DNA of 64,000 nt. Source: Costus lasius (Eukaryota; Streptophyta; Magnoliopsida; Zingiberales; Costaceae). The translations under genes and the position numbers were made by a program. The notes below the pieces were generated by a model. The model was not told where the DNA came from and did no database searches. It was given only the letters and a program-made list of their open reading frames with translations. Below are positions 10,276 through 19,648 of this stretch, piece after piece (the stretch's first letter is position 1; each line of letters starts with the position of its first letter). Location: the NCBI GenBank assembly GCA_027563935.2, contig CM050449.1, positions 82,243,178 through 82,307,177 on the forward strand, given 5' to 3'.

Positions 10276-11496
10276 ATGTCTTTTCATCACAACTCATGGG
10301 CTTTTGAAGGAGGAAAGGTATACATGCAACAAGGTGAGAACAAAGATTATTCACATATGACTCTTGGAGAAATATGGAAATTACATAATATTCCTCTTAT
10401 TTATTGTAAAATTTGTAAAGGTGATGATCATTATTTTTATGACTGTCAGTTTAGAAATCATGCAAATTCTAATTATTCCTGGTATCAAGATGATCATTAT
10501 GACTCTAGTTGGGAAAATCAAACTTCTTCTAATGATGATTACTCAAATCATGTTTCTGTACCATACTATGAGGATACTAATGATGACTTGAATGAGAGCA
10601 TTAAACAACTCAATTCTAGGTTGGATGACATGATTGCACATATTGAATTGCTAGAAACCCAGAAAGCACAACAAGCATGTTTATTTGAATTTGAAACTGA
10701 AAAGCTAAATTCTTCTTATTCTCCCATTAGATGTGATATTTGTGGATACTTAGATCATTGTACCTCTGATTGCCCATTTTTAAATCCCAATTTGTCATAT
10801 AAGGAATCTTATGAAATGTATGATAGATGGAAAAATCATCAATCCTTGACTGTTAATACTGAACTGCTAGAAACCCAGATTGCACAGCATGATTGCTTAT
10901 TTGAATTTGATACTGAAAAACTTGATTTAGAAAATTCCCCATGTGATCATGATTGTTTTGAGATTGAGCCTTATGTGGATATTCATGAATCTCATTTTTA
11001 TGATTGTGAAATTGATTTATCCGATAATTTATTTGAGGAAAAGGTTGAGAAAATTGAAATTGAAAACCCTTCTTTTGATGATAATTCTGATTTTGATGTT
11101 GTATCATTTATGGTTAAATCTGATGAGTTTGATAAAGGGTTGAAAATTACAGACATTGATGAACCTCACTTTGATTTTGGTAATATTTTAGAAATTAATG
11201 ATAAATCTCTTGTGGTTAAATCTGATTCTATAAATTCTTTTTCGTATGATTTAGATTTTGACTCTTCTGATGTTGAATTATTTATGGGGAAGCATGAGGA
11301 AATTGATTTTGAAGAGCCTCATCTTGATTTTGATATTGATAAATTATTTGGTGATGAACATGAAGAAATTGACATGGATTTGAATATTGTGAAAATTGAT
11401 GAACCTCACCATGATGATGTTTTGCCCATAGCTATTGAAGAAAATTTTGATCTATTTGAAAATTTGAGCTTTATTGATGTATCTGATGTAGAATAG
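10276..11496 (+). CDS. Acidic two-zinc-knuckle protein of element b
   Basis: The start ATG 10276 (MSFHHNSWAF...) is chosen because the same start is conserved in a and c; an in-frame upstream Met at 10231 is not. Two CX2CX4HX4C zinc knuckles are visible: C44-C57 (CKICKGDDHYFYDC) and C153-C166 (CDICGYLDHCTSDC). A short heptad-like stretch lies between them (about residues 104-131). An approximate 21-residue repeat, LLETQxAQxxCLFEF, occurs near residues 124 and 196. From about residue 215 the protein is extremely rich in Asp, Glu, Ser and Phe. A TAG at 11494 ends this frame after 406 codons, but the same frame continues to 11781. Knuckles suggest nucleic-acid binding as in retroelement nucleocapsid; that role is inference. 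No known full-length family is recognised. Confidence 0.65.
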   Translation: MSFHHNSWAFEGGKVYMQQGENKDYSHMTLGEIWKLHNIPLIYCKICKGDDHYFYDCQFRNHANSNYSWYQDDHYDSSWENQTSSNDDYSNHVSVPYYEDTNDDLNESIKQLNSRLDDMIAHIELLETQKAQQACLFEFETEKLNSSYSPIRCDICGYLDHCTSDCPFLNPNLSYKESYEMYDRWKNHQSLTVNTELLETQIAQHDCLFEFDTEKLDLENSPCDHDCFEIEPYVDIHESHFYDCEIDLSDNLFEEKVEKIEIENPSFDDNSDFDVVSFMVKSDEFDKGLKITDIDEPHFDFGNILEINDKSLVVKSDSINSFSYDLDFDSSDVELFMGKHEEIDFEEPHLDFDIDKLFGDEHEEIDMDLNIVKIDEPHHDDVLPIAIEENFDLFENLSFIDVSDVE

Positions 11497-11781
11497 AAAG
11501 ACTATTATTATGATGATCCAATGCTTGAATATTTTAATAAAAGTCCTAGTATGATTGAAGGTCTAATTTTGAAGAAAGGGCTAATGATTCTCCTTGGTGG
11601 CAAACATAGGAAGATTATTGAAAATTTTAATTTTGACTTCTACATATTTGACAAAGCCACTTTGATTTTGATTTATTTGCAATTCTGTATTTTTGAATTA
11701 GTGGCTAAAATTTTTGGACAACGGAAGAGGAAGAAATTGCATGCAATCTACTTTGGTACTAATTCACTTGCTTCACCATGA
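11497..11781 (+). other. In-frame C-terminal extension of the element b protein after TAG
   Basis: Same frame as the preceding gene, after one TAG. It encodes LKKGLMILL, then a hydrophobic run around ATLILIYLQFCIFELVAKIF, the basic GQRKRKK, and ends YFGTNSLASP before TGA at 11779. Copies a and c keep the same ending (YFGTDSPxSP), so the full product is about 500 residues and the TAG in b is probably a mutation, or possibly a readthrough site. The hydrophobic segment could be membrane-spanning or a buried helix. Confidence 0.6.
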
Positions 11782-11821
11782 TTTGATTTTTGGTCAAGCT
11801 AATGACCTAAAATTAGCGCTT

Positions 11822-11839
11822 CTTGGGAGGCAACCCAAG
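11822..11839 (+). other. Conserved post-stop hairpin, element b copy
   Basis: CTTGGG-AGGCAA-CCCAAG, perfect 6-bp stem, 40 bp after the TGA at 11779-11781. Identical to the copies in a and c. Confidence 0.65.
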
Positions 11840-13537
11840 CCCTCTATCTTCCTTTAGTTTCTTTTATCCTAGTTTATTTTTCGTATTAATTTTTCTGTTA
11901 TTTTTGAAAAAAAGACTGCATTTTTCCTCTTGTTGATTGCTTATTGAGTAGGTGTTTTCGTGCAGCAATTTTTATAAATTGGGTTTAGAAAAATTTTGAT
12001 CTTTGGCACAGCATTGAACTACTCATCTTTGTCTATCTTCTAGATATTTTTTTGGAATTTTAGAGTCCATTGATCATTCTAAAACATACAACAACTTTTT
12101 CATTATGATTAATTTCTGCAGCAGTTTTTTTTTCTGACTGTTCTGACTTGCACTTTTGCTGCCACTTTTTAAGATGTTTCGGTGACTTGAAACCCAGATT
12201 TTTCACTTGGAATATGAAGTTCGTGTGTCATTCTATCTCATGGAATAGTTATTTTCATGAATATATTCTTTGATGATTCTAGGACACATAGCAACTTTTT
12301 GAATTTGATGAACTTTTGTGCCGTTTTTGCAGTTTTGTAATCTGAGTATCCTTCTTTCTACTGATGCCCTAAATTTCTGATAGATTTTGATCCTTTGATT
12401 TTTATACTTCTGAAAAGAACATATCTTATTCTATTTCATGGTTCTGTCCATTTTCTAATTTGATCATTAAATTTTATTCTAGGGCATGGCTACTTTTCAT
12501 AAAAAATTCAAAAACTGCACAGTTTGCTTTCTACCAGTTATTGCTTATTTTGCATACAGATTCAGAAATCTTCAAGAGCAACTGTCTTCCACATCTAGCC
12601 ACCACTGCATCTGCCTCTGACATCACTGTTTCCAGCCATCGACACTGATCATACCATATGCAGACTCTTACTTCTATTGCCTCTTATTCCATTTATTTTA
12701 TTTATGCAGTAGAATATTCATTAGTGACTGATTTTCTATTTTTGCAGTATTATCTCTTACATAGCCCGACGATCTCACCTCCAGGACTGTGATCTCTAGC
12801 AGGCCACTAGAGATTGCTCACTCTACTGTCAGCATCATCATTGACAGCAGCTTTTTAGCTAGGCTCTGTTCACCCTCTACTTCTTGCCTGCTCGACTCTT
12901 TCCACCGGCATCCTCTTCAAACTTCTGGCGACATCTCTGATCCTCTCTTGAGATTATTTTTTATCATTATTATTTTTTTGAGACTATTTTTGATCTGAGC
13001 CTTATGTGAGCCTTATGTACCTTAAATTTTGCAAGAAATTTTCAAAAGGCATATCTTTGGACCCAGCTGCATTGGCCTGACAATGATTGAGCATGATCTA
13101 TTTAGTTTTGTGAGTATCACTTGCACTCTCTTATTAATGACTATTTCTTATAGTGCATCTTTGACTTTATCATATTTATACTGCTATTTGGTTTTCTCTT
13201 GAAAAATGATTTTATGGATATATGGAACTCTTTGTTTTGATGATGATATTATTCAAATTTGTTGTTAAAATTGATGAAAACATATGATCCACTTTCTACC
13301 ATATGATGGCATGATTTATTGATAAAATTTCTATTGATAAAATGTCTTCCTTGATGATGTGAGTATTTATACTTGTGATTAGAGAAAAACCCTATCATGT
13401 TAGATTTATTTCTTTAGTGCATATCTATTTTTGAAATTTGACATTGGTTGATGCATGAAATTTTGGGTAGATGTGTTATTTGAAGAATAAGATCTAAAGG
13501 TGAAACTATTCCTTTTGAATAAAATGAGTATATGAGT
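11840..13537 (+). other. Non-coding 3' internal region of element b
   Basis: AT-rich, no supported gene. It aligns with 39393-41000 of c and the reverse complement of 1-2350 of a. It contains text such as the 'ctcacctccaggactgtgatctctagcaggccactagag' phrase shared with c near 40250. Interrupted at 13538 by the LTR of element e after ...TATGAGT. Confidence 0.6.
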
Positions 13538-14883
13538 TGTTGGTGTATAAGCCCTGAAGACCAATATATGGACATGGTCAGGCATTGTTTGAATGTACTT
13601 TGATAGAATTATTATTCTATATATAGAGGCATGGTCGTTATTATGCAGACTTCTCTACCTGCGTTGATGTATTATTCTATTTTAGGGTTGCATTGGATTG
13701 GATCCAATGGCTTAATCAACCTATGCCATGAAGTTTGGGCTAGCTCATTGTCCAATGAGGTCCAATAATTAGTTGTCATGAAGAGAGAATTGGCTTAAAA
13801 GGGTATAATGGGGAGAAGTCTTCACCCATTAGCGCCTAGGGGCATAATGGGGTGAAGTGGGCGGTTTTGCTTCATTAAGGAAGTAAAAGGCGCCTTGCCC
13901 TTTCTCCCTTGATGGAAACCTTGCCTCTAAGGCAAGTCTTGGGGCTAATATGGCTTGAGAACTTTTGTGGGAAGTTCCTAGGCACATATGGATGTTGGGA
14001 AGAAGTATATGGTAAAGTCTTGGAGACTTACCTTACCTCAAACACTAATTTCTCCCAAGACACCACCCTAGCCGAATTCCTCTTGCTTGTTGCGCCTAGC
14101 CCTTCTCCTTGGATGGAAAGAATGCCTCTAAGGCATGTCTTGGGTTGATATGGCTATTGGGCAAATAAGGATAGGTTGAATGAGGTTTATGGCAAAGTCT
14201 TGGAGACTTTCCTTACCACAAACCCCTATCATCCTAGCCGCCCACTTGGCATGATCTTGGCCCTCCCTAAACCGCCTCTTGGCTTATAAAGGGACCCTAG
14301 CTGCCCCCTCTCATTGGTTCGAATACTTGGAGGCGTGAACACACATAGAGGGGCGAGAGCAAAGGCAAAGGGCGACAACATCAAGGTGGCGCAACCCTTC
14401 TTCCTACTAGTGGCCGCAAGTCTTCTCCTTCCTCTCCTCTTGGCGTGACTTGGAGAAGGACTTGGTGGCGCCACTTCCTCTGATTCTTCTTAAGGGCCGA
14501 AACTCTTCTCCTCCCTCTTCTCTTGGAGTGAATAGGATAAGGAGTTGGCGGCATCTTCCTTGCACTTGGCACATGATCCTTGGAGGTGGCGCAAGAGTAG
14601 TGAAGGAACCCTAAGGCTTGATTCTCTTCCCGAGGCTAGCACCAAGCGTGGAAGGGAGCAACGATCAAGGAGTCGACGCGTGGATACTTGTGGAGGGCGA
14701 ACACTTGGGCGCCTTCAACATGGCTTCGGCAACTAGACAAGCAAAAGAGGTACATCTCTAACACATCCTTGTGTCTTCTCTCTCGCATGGATCCTTGGGA
14801 CCGGAATATGTTTCGGGTGTAATAATTCTTCCGCTGCATCCTGGGACTGCAAAATTTTAAATTACACCCGGTATTCCCTAACA
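13538..14883 (+). repeat. 5' LTR of element e (internal deletion)
   Basis: Starts TGTTGGTGTATAAGCCCTG and ends ...TTCCCTAACA. Compared with the 3' LTR it lacks about 880 bp after about 13672 (equivalent to 19790-20670). The intact LTR would be about 2.2 kb. Short reading frames inside are shared by the 3' LTR only because the LTRs are copies of each other. Confidence 0.8.
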
Positions 14884-14884
14884 G

Positions 14885-14896
14885 TGGTATTAGAGC
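14885..14896 (+). other. Primer binding site (initiator tRNA-Met), element e
   Basis: TGGTATTAGAGC, one change from the TGGTATCAGAGC match to the 3' end of plant initiator tRNA-Met, 1 bp after the LTR end. Confidence 0.75.
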
Positions 14897-15874
14897 TACT
14901 TGCGAGAAACACAAGGTGTACGTTTGCTTGTGTGAAAAATTCTTGAAAATTTTTCTTCTATCCATGCGCGTTTCACATAGAAAGCGTTTTCATCCAGACC
15001 TCTCTTCTTATCTTTGTGGCCGAAACTTGGATTTTGTTTATGATTGATTTAAGACCAAAGGCGCACGTGGTTTTGTCAAGTAGGACGGGCATTGTGTCTT
15101 CGGACTGGCCGGGTCTCTTGATCTGACAAAACTGCCAGCCGATAGGGTCTTTGAAATCATCATGAAACTTGATCTAAATTTTGGCATAAATTTAGTTAAG
15201 AGAGTGCTTTGGATGATGTTGGCGCATAAGGTGTTAAAATTTGATTTTTCCGGATTTTCAAATTTTACATGCGCCACTTGATTGGGTTGATATGGTCATA
15301 GCGAGTGCCCTCCTGTGTTGTGATGTGGAAGCATGTTTCCACTTGTGATGAATGCTTGTAAAATCTCTTTCCACCTACGTGTGATTCTCTCCCTATCTTG
15401 TTGTAAAGAATTTTTCATCTTGTTTAGAATAGATGTAGAATTATGTGATAGGTTAAGGCTTCATCTTCACAACAAGGAGTCTTCTTCAATCGGAGTCAGA
15501 AGTGGTGCCAGCTTTGGAAGCGTGGTGATGGACTTGCGGCTGAAGGAAGGACACATGCTTTCGGCTTCTGGCATGGGCTGATCTGCTTTAGGGACTCGCA
15601 ACTCTTGGATGCACGATAACATGTCACATGGCTCGTGACAAGTTATGTGTATGAAAAGGGCTATGACCATATCGACCAAACTAGCATGCCTGTGATGGTT
15701 TATTATTTTGTCCATAGCATGCCTGTGATGTTTTTCCTTTACTGCCATAATCATAGGAAAACTGCATGCTAGAAAAGAATAAAACAAACATGCAAAAACT
15801 CTCAATACAATATCAAGTCGATAGCCTTCTAATGCGTAGCCCTCATCAAACTATCGATCGGTGGTGTTGTGAAC

Positions 15875-15898
15875 TGTTTCCCACCCTCGTGGGACACA
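15875..15898 (+). other. Leader hairpin 1 of element e (CCCTCG loop)
   Basis: TCCCA-CCCTCG-TGGGA (15879-15894), extended below one T/C mismatch by TGT/ACA. The same hairpin is at 57745-57760 in f and at 44524-44539 (minus) in h. Confidence 0.7.
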
Positions 15899-16085
15899 CC
15901 CACTTATCTTTAGAAGGTGTGTAGTGACAATGATTTCCCCAGTCCAGTTTTAACCTGGGAGTGCCTTCGCAAGGAAATTCGTTGACCCTGGGCATAAAGG
16001 TTAGGACCAGACTTGACTAGTTTTTCATATGACACTGACATGATGAATCACTAGAGGCAGCTGTTGAGAGGATAGGGTTCTATGT

Positions 16086-16109
16086 TGTATCCAGCCCTCG
16101 CTGGACACA
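16086..16109 (+). other. Leader hairpin 2 of element e (CCCTCG loop)
   Basis: TCCAG-CCCTCG-CTGGA (16090-16105), extended below one A/C mismatch by TGT/ACA, the same geometry as hairpin 1 with a different stem sequence. Counterparts lie at 57946-57976 in f, 44305-44339 (minus) in h, and 52925-52954 (minus) in g. Confidence 0.7.
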
Positions 16110-16203
16110 GGGCGCCTAGTCTGTCTTGACTATGAGGAATTGTGCATGGCACAATTGGCTGGTATGCCTACCTAAGGAAGCATGAGACTCTCTGTGCATC
16201 CCA

Positions 16204-16219
16204 ACTCACCCTCGTGAGT
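16204..16219 (+). other. Leader hairpin 3 of element e (CCCTCG loop)
   Basis: ACTCA-CCCTCG-TGAGT, perfect 5-bp stem, between flanks CTGTGCATC and GCGGAGACC. In f the same place reads TCCCA-CCCTCG-TGGGA; in g (minus) it reads TCTCGC-CTGA-GCGGGA between the same flanks. Confidence 0.7.
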
Positions 16220-16380
16220 CGCGGAGACCTTATGTGAAATTAGGATCCTACTCGCTTATTTCCATGTTGAGTTTGAGAGTTCTCAACTTGTTTTGGAAGT
16301 AGTGGGAGCATAACATTTAATTTAAAGTCCTTGTTAAATGCTTTATCATTGTACTTATTTTACTTATTTGCTTATTGTAG

Positions 16381-16944
16381 ATGGCATCTCCTGATCTAAG
16401 ATTGAAACTCTATAAAAACAAATTGGATGGGACAAATTGGACAAAGTGGTTCAACATTTTGTCCAAGATACTCGAACAAGAAAATAAGGTGCATCTTCTA
16501 GAAAGACCTCCATCCCAGCCCAGTGTGTATTTCACTAATGAGTGGGAGTGGAATGTCTATCTTAGATATTGTGAAGATAACGAACAGTACACTGCTCTTG
16601 TCTTAGAGTGCATGACCCCAGAGGTCAAGGTTGAATGTGATGAGATGGGGATTTATGATCTCATCATACATCTCAAAGGTCTCTTCACACCATGCTCTAT
16701 AGACAATGATCAGGAGAGTTCTGTTGGATCTTCAGAGTGTATGCCTGAATCTGAGAATGACCATGGTTCTGTATCTTCGAAGCTAATACTTCGGAAGACT
16801 GGGAATACATGGGTATTTCAAAGAGGATTAATGGCCAAGAAGTGCATGGCAAAGAAGAAGGGATGTAATCCATCCGCTTCAGGTATTGTGTTACCGAGGT
16901 CTTTTGTCTACTTCTTATTCATGGGTACTGGGTACCGTATGTGA
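16381..16944 (+). pseudogene. gag: Truncated copia gag of element e
   Basis: MASPDLRLKLYKNKLDGTNWTKWFNILSKIL aligns in pattern with the gag start of g (residues 1-40: LLEREKFAGPNFSDWFGHLK). KVHLLERPP, LVLECMTPEVK and IHLKGLF follow the same gag order, but the frame then loses the second half of gag and the zinc knuckle. After residue 160 it runs into remnants of the protease region (a degraded copy of the WVLDTACG text) and stops at 16944 after 187 codons. Not expected to make a working gag. Confidence 0.65.
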
Positions 16945-19634
16945 GGCTCACATATGTTTTACATGTGCAGGAGCTCAAAGGAAGTAGGACGAAGAGGCTT
17001 GATGGGATCGACTCTCGGGTCATGGACGGAGCATTGGATGCTGCTGTTGATATCATCTCACTCCCTTGAAGACTTTATATATAACTTTGCTATTATGTAT
17101 CAGCTTATGTTTTAGAATATCATTCCTTTTAGAAAGGATTTCAGTTTGAAATAATATATGATATTTTCTGAGATGTTCTATTGAAGTGATACAGTTGACA
17201 ATAGTTCTACATGTGACACAAGATCAGATCTAATGATTCAATAAACATCCTCTTATAGCATTGTCTCTTGAACCATAGAACAATGGTCACATCCAAAGGT
17301 CCATGGACTATTGGGATCATTGTCCTTTCAGGATTATGATACATGTGAGCCTAGTTCAAAGGAACAATATGACAGATGCTGCCTTCACCATAAAGGGTGG
17401 AAGGACTATTGGCTTGTTGGATCTATTACATAACAATGTATGTGGACCCATATAAACAAGCACTAAGAGGTGTTACGTGCTTTATCAGGTGTGGGTATGC
17501 CTTATCTAACCTAAGAACTTTGAAAAATCCAAGAAGTTCACAAATGAAGTATTGAGTTAAATTGAAGGATCTATTAAAGCACTTTGATTAGATCAAGGTG
17601 ATTAGTGGAGAATTTGATGACTATCCTAAGAAGTGTGGAGTTATCTCACAGCTTACTTAGTACACCACTGTGTGGTGAATTTCAAAGAAAGAAAAGGAAC
17701 ACATTGGATGCGGTTCCATCTTTGAATAGTCATGCAAATATACTACTATGATGCCATGCAAACAGGTGTACTGCCACTCCATAAGAAAATGTCTAAGTTA
17801 GCTTTTGAGTTGCGAACTACAAATATCCCATTTCTTCAATGGAATTGGAATGTAATGTGCAGTGATTCAAAAGTATGTGTTTGTGGTGCACTGTAGAGTG
17901 CTAATTCTATCCCAAAAAGAATAAAATATTTGTTGCTCAAACTGCTGTCTCTCTTGAGAAAGTATTTCTTTTGAAAGAAGCTAGTGGAAGTAGATTTGAT
18001 TTGGACAAGGTCCAGAATCAACCACAATATAATTAGACACAGATGGAGAGCAAAATCTCACATACAGGTTGAAAGTCAACCTGAGGTTCAAGTAACACAG
18101 GAACCACATAAGTCTGGATCGATTCATATGCTGGGCATGACGAATTTTTCATCAAGGATGAACCTAAGACTTATGAGGAAATGGAAGCAGTCGGTGGACT
18201 AGATTCCAAGAAATGGCTAAAGGCCATGAGAACTGTAATGGACTCCATGTTTGCTAATCAAGTTTGGGACTTGGATGAGCTGCCTAAGAGGTAATTCCCA
18301 CAGGCTATAAATAAATCTTCTAGGAAGATAGACATGGAAGGTAACATTGTTACCTTAAAAGGCAAGCTAGTGAACAGAAATTTCAGGTAAATCCACTGGG
18401 TGGATAATGATGAAATTTTTCACCAATAGCTGAGTATTAAGTCCATTAGGGATCTGCTTGTTATAATTGCATGATCAATTATGGCATGTTGTTATGAAAA
18501 CTGCCTTTCTTGCATGGACGTCTGAAAAGATATCTATAAGGAAATAGCCAGAAGGTTTTCATATCAAGGCCATGAAGACATGCATGGTGTTATGCAAGCA
18601 TGTTTGAAATAGCCTGTGTTTACAAGAAGATCAGTGGGAGCACCTTAATAGTATTTATTGTTCTAGATGATTGATGATATTCTCCTCACATGGAATGACA
18701 TCTCAGCTCTTCACATGGTGAAGAAAAGGCTTGAGATGTATTTCGAGAAGAATGATCTAGGGAATGATGCCTACATCCTAGGCATGAGGATCTATAGATA
18801 GAGATCCAAGAAAGTCATTGCCCTTTAGTCAATCTATGTTCATCCAAGAGTTTCTGGAGAGGTTTATATTGGATGATTCCAAATATTAATACCTTCCAGG
18901 AAGATATGGTCTGACTCTCTCAAGGATGTTGTGTTCTGTGACACAGCTGGAGAGTAATAACATGGGTCTAAAATCCTGATACATGGTGTATAGGATGGAT
19001 CATGTTTTGAATAATATACACAAGACCATTTGTGGCAAATGCTTGGAGCATGGCCAGCAAGTTTCAATCAGATCTTAGTGTTTAACACTAGATAGCTGTG
19101 AAAGCAATCCTTATATATATACTTGGGAAGTATAAAGGATTGAAGTCTAGTCTATGATAGACAGGAAAGAATTTTGTGTACAGGGGTACACTGACACTTC
19201 GTTCCAGTCTAGTGACTATTGATCACAGCCAGGATTTGCGCTTTGCCTTATTGTGGTGTTGTGTGCTGAAAGAGCATTATGCAAACCAAAGTGGCAAGAT
19301 TCTACAAATAAGGCTGAGTACATTGCAGCTTCTTGTGGCAGCCAAGGAAGCAGCTTCATTCATTTGAACTTGATTTAGTTCATGATGCTTGATGGTCCAA
19401 TATACTTCTTACTAGGGCCATAGCATAAGTGAAGGAACTTAGTGCTCAAGTATGTATTGCAGCATATCATCTGATCTTAGAGATCATGAATAAGGATGAT
19501 GATCAAATTTGTTAAAATAAACACAGATAGCAATCTGGAAAAACCCACTGACCTAGCCTCTGGTGCAGCAGAAGCTAAATGGGTCATACTAGAGACATTG
19601 GAACTGGCCGAACATCAGTTGTCCTTGGTCTTAG
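16945..19634 (+). pseudogene. pol: Heavily decayed copia pol of element e
   Basis: Recognisable nucleotide remnants, in order: integrase near 17575 ('attagatcaaggtg', the RSDRGG site), the end of integrase/linker near 17975 ('gctagtggaagtagatttgatttgg'), the start of reverse transcriptase near 18235 ('tggactccatgtttgctaatc'), the YVDD region near 18665 now beginning with a stop before MIDDILLTWND, and RNase H remnants from about 19180 to 19640. Many stops and frameshifts occur throughout, so it cannot encode enzymes. The degree of decay is far greater than the divergence of its LTRs. Confidence 0.7.
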
Positions 19635-19648
19635 TGCAAGTGGGAGAT
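19635..19648 (+). other. Polypurine tract of element e
   Basis: TGCAAGTGGGAGAT directly before the 3' LTR start; the same AAGTGGGAGAT tract precedes the 3' LTRs of f and g. Confidence 0.7.

Larger units (their letters stand above)
8563..13537 (+). mobile_element. Element b: non-autonomous Athila-like element (both ends broken)
   Basis: It has a 5' LTR missing its start (8563-10002), duplicated Asp primer-like sites, the best-preserved copy of the zinc-knuckle gene (10276-11781), the post-stop hairpin (11822-11839) and non-coding internal DNA to 13537, where the LTR of copia element e begins. Its 3' LTR is not seen. It aligns throughout with elements a and c and has no pol gene. Confidence 0.75.
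14897..16380 (+). other. Untranslated leader of element e
   Basis: About 1.5 kb between primer site and gag ATG, with no supported gene. It is alignable with the leaders of f (56616-58260) and h (44039-45558, minus) in blocks such as 'ttttgtcaagtaggacgggc' and 'ccccagtccagttttaacct'. Its last 500 bp carry three hairpins described separately. Confidence 0.65.

Noticed and set aside
11497..11781. C-terminal hydrophobic segment considered as a retroviral envelope domain
   Set aside because: No signal peptide, glycosylation pattern or env-like order; only a hydrophobic run followed by basic residues, so no env claim is made.
13909..14736. Several 60-80-codon frames, repeated at 20899-21769
   Set aside because: LTR sequence of e; low-complexity Pro/Ser/Arg text without conserved domains.
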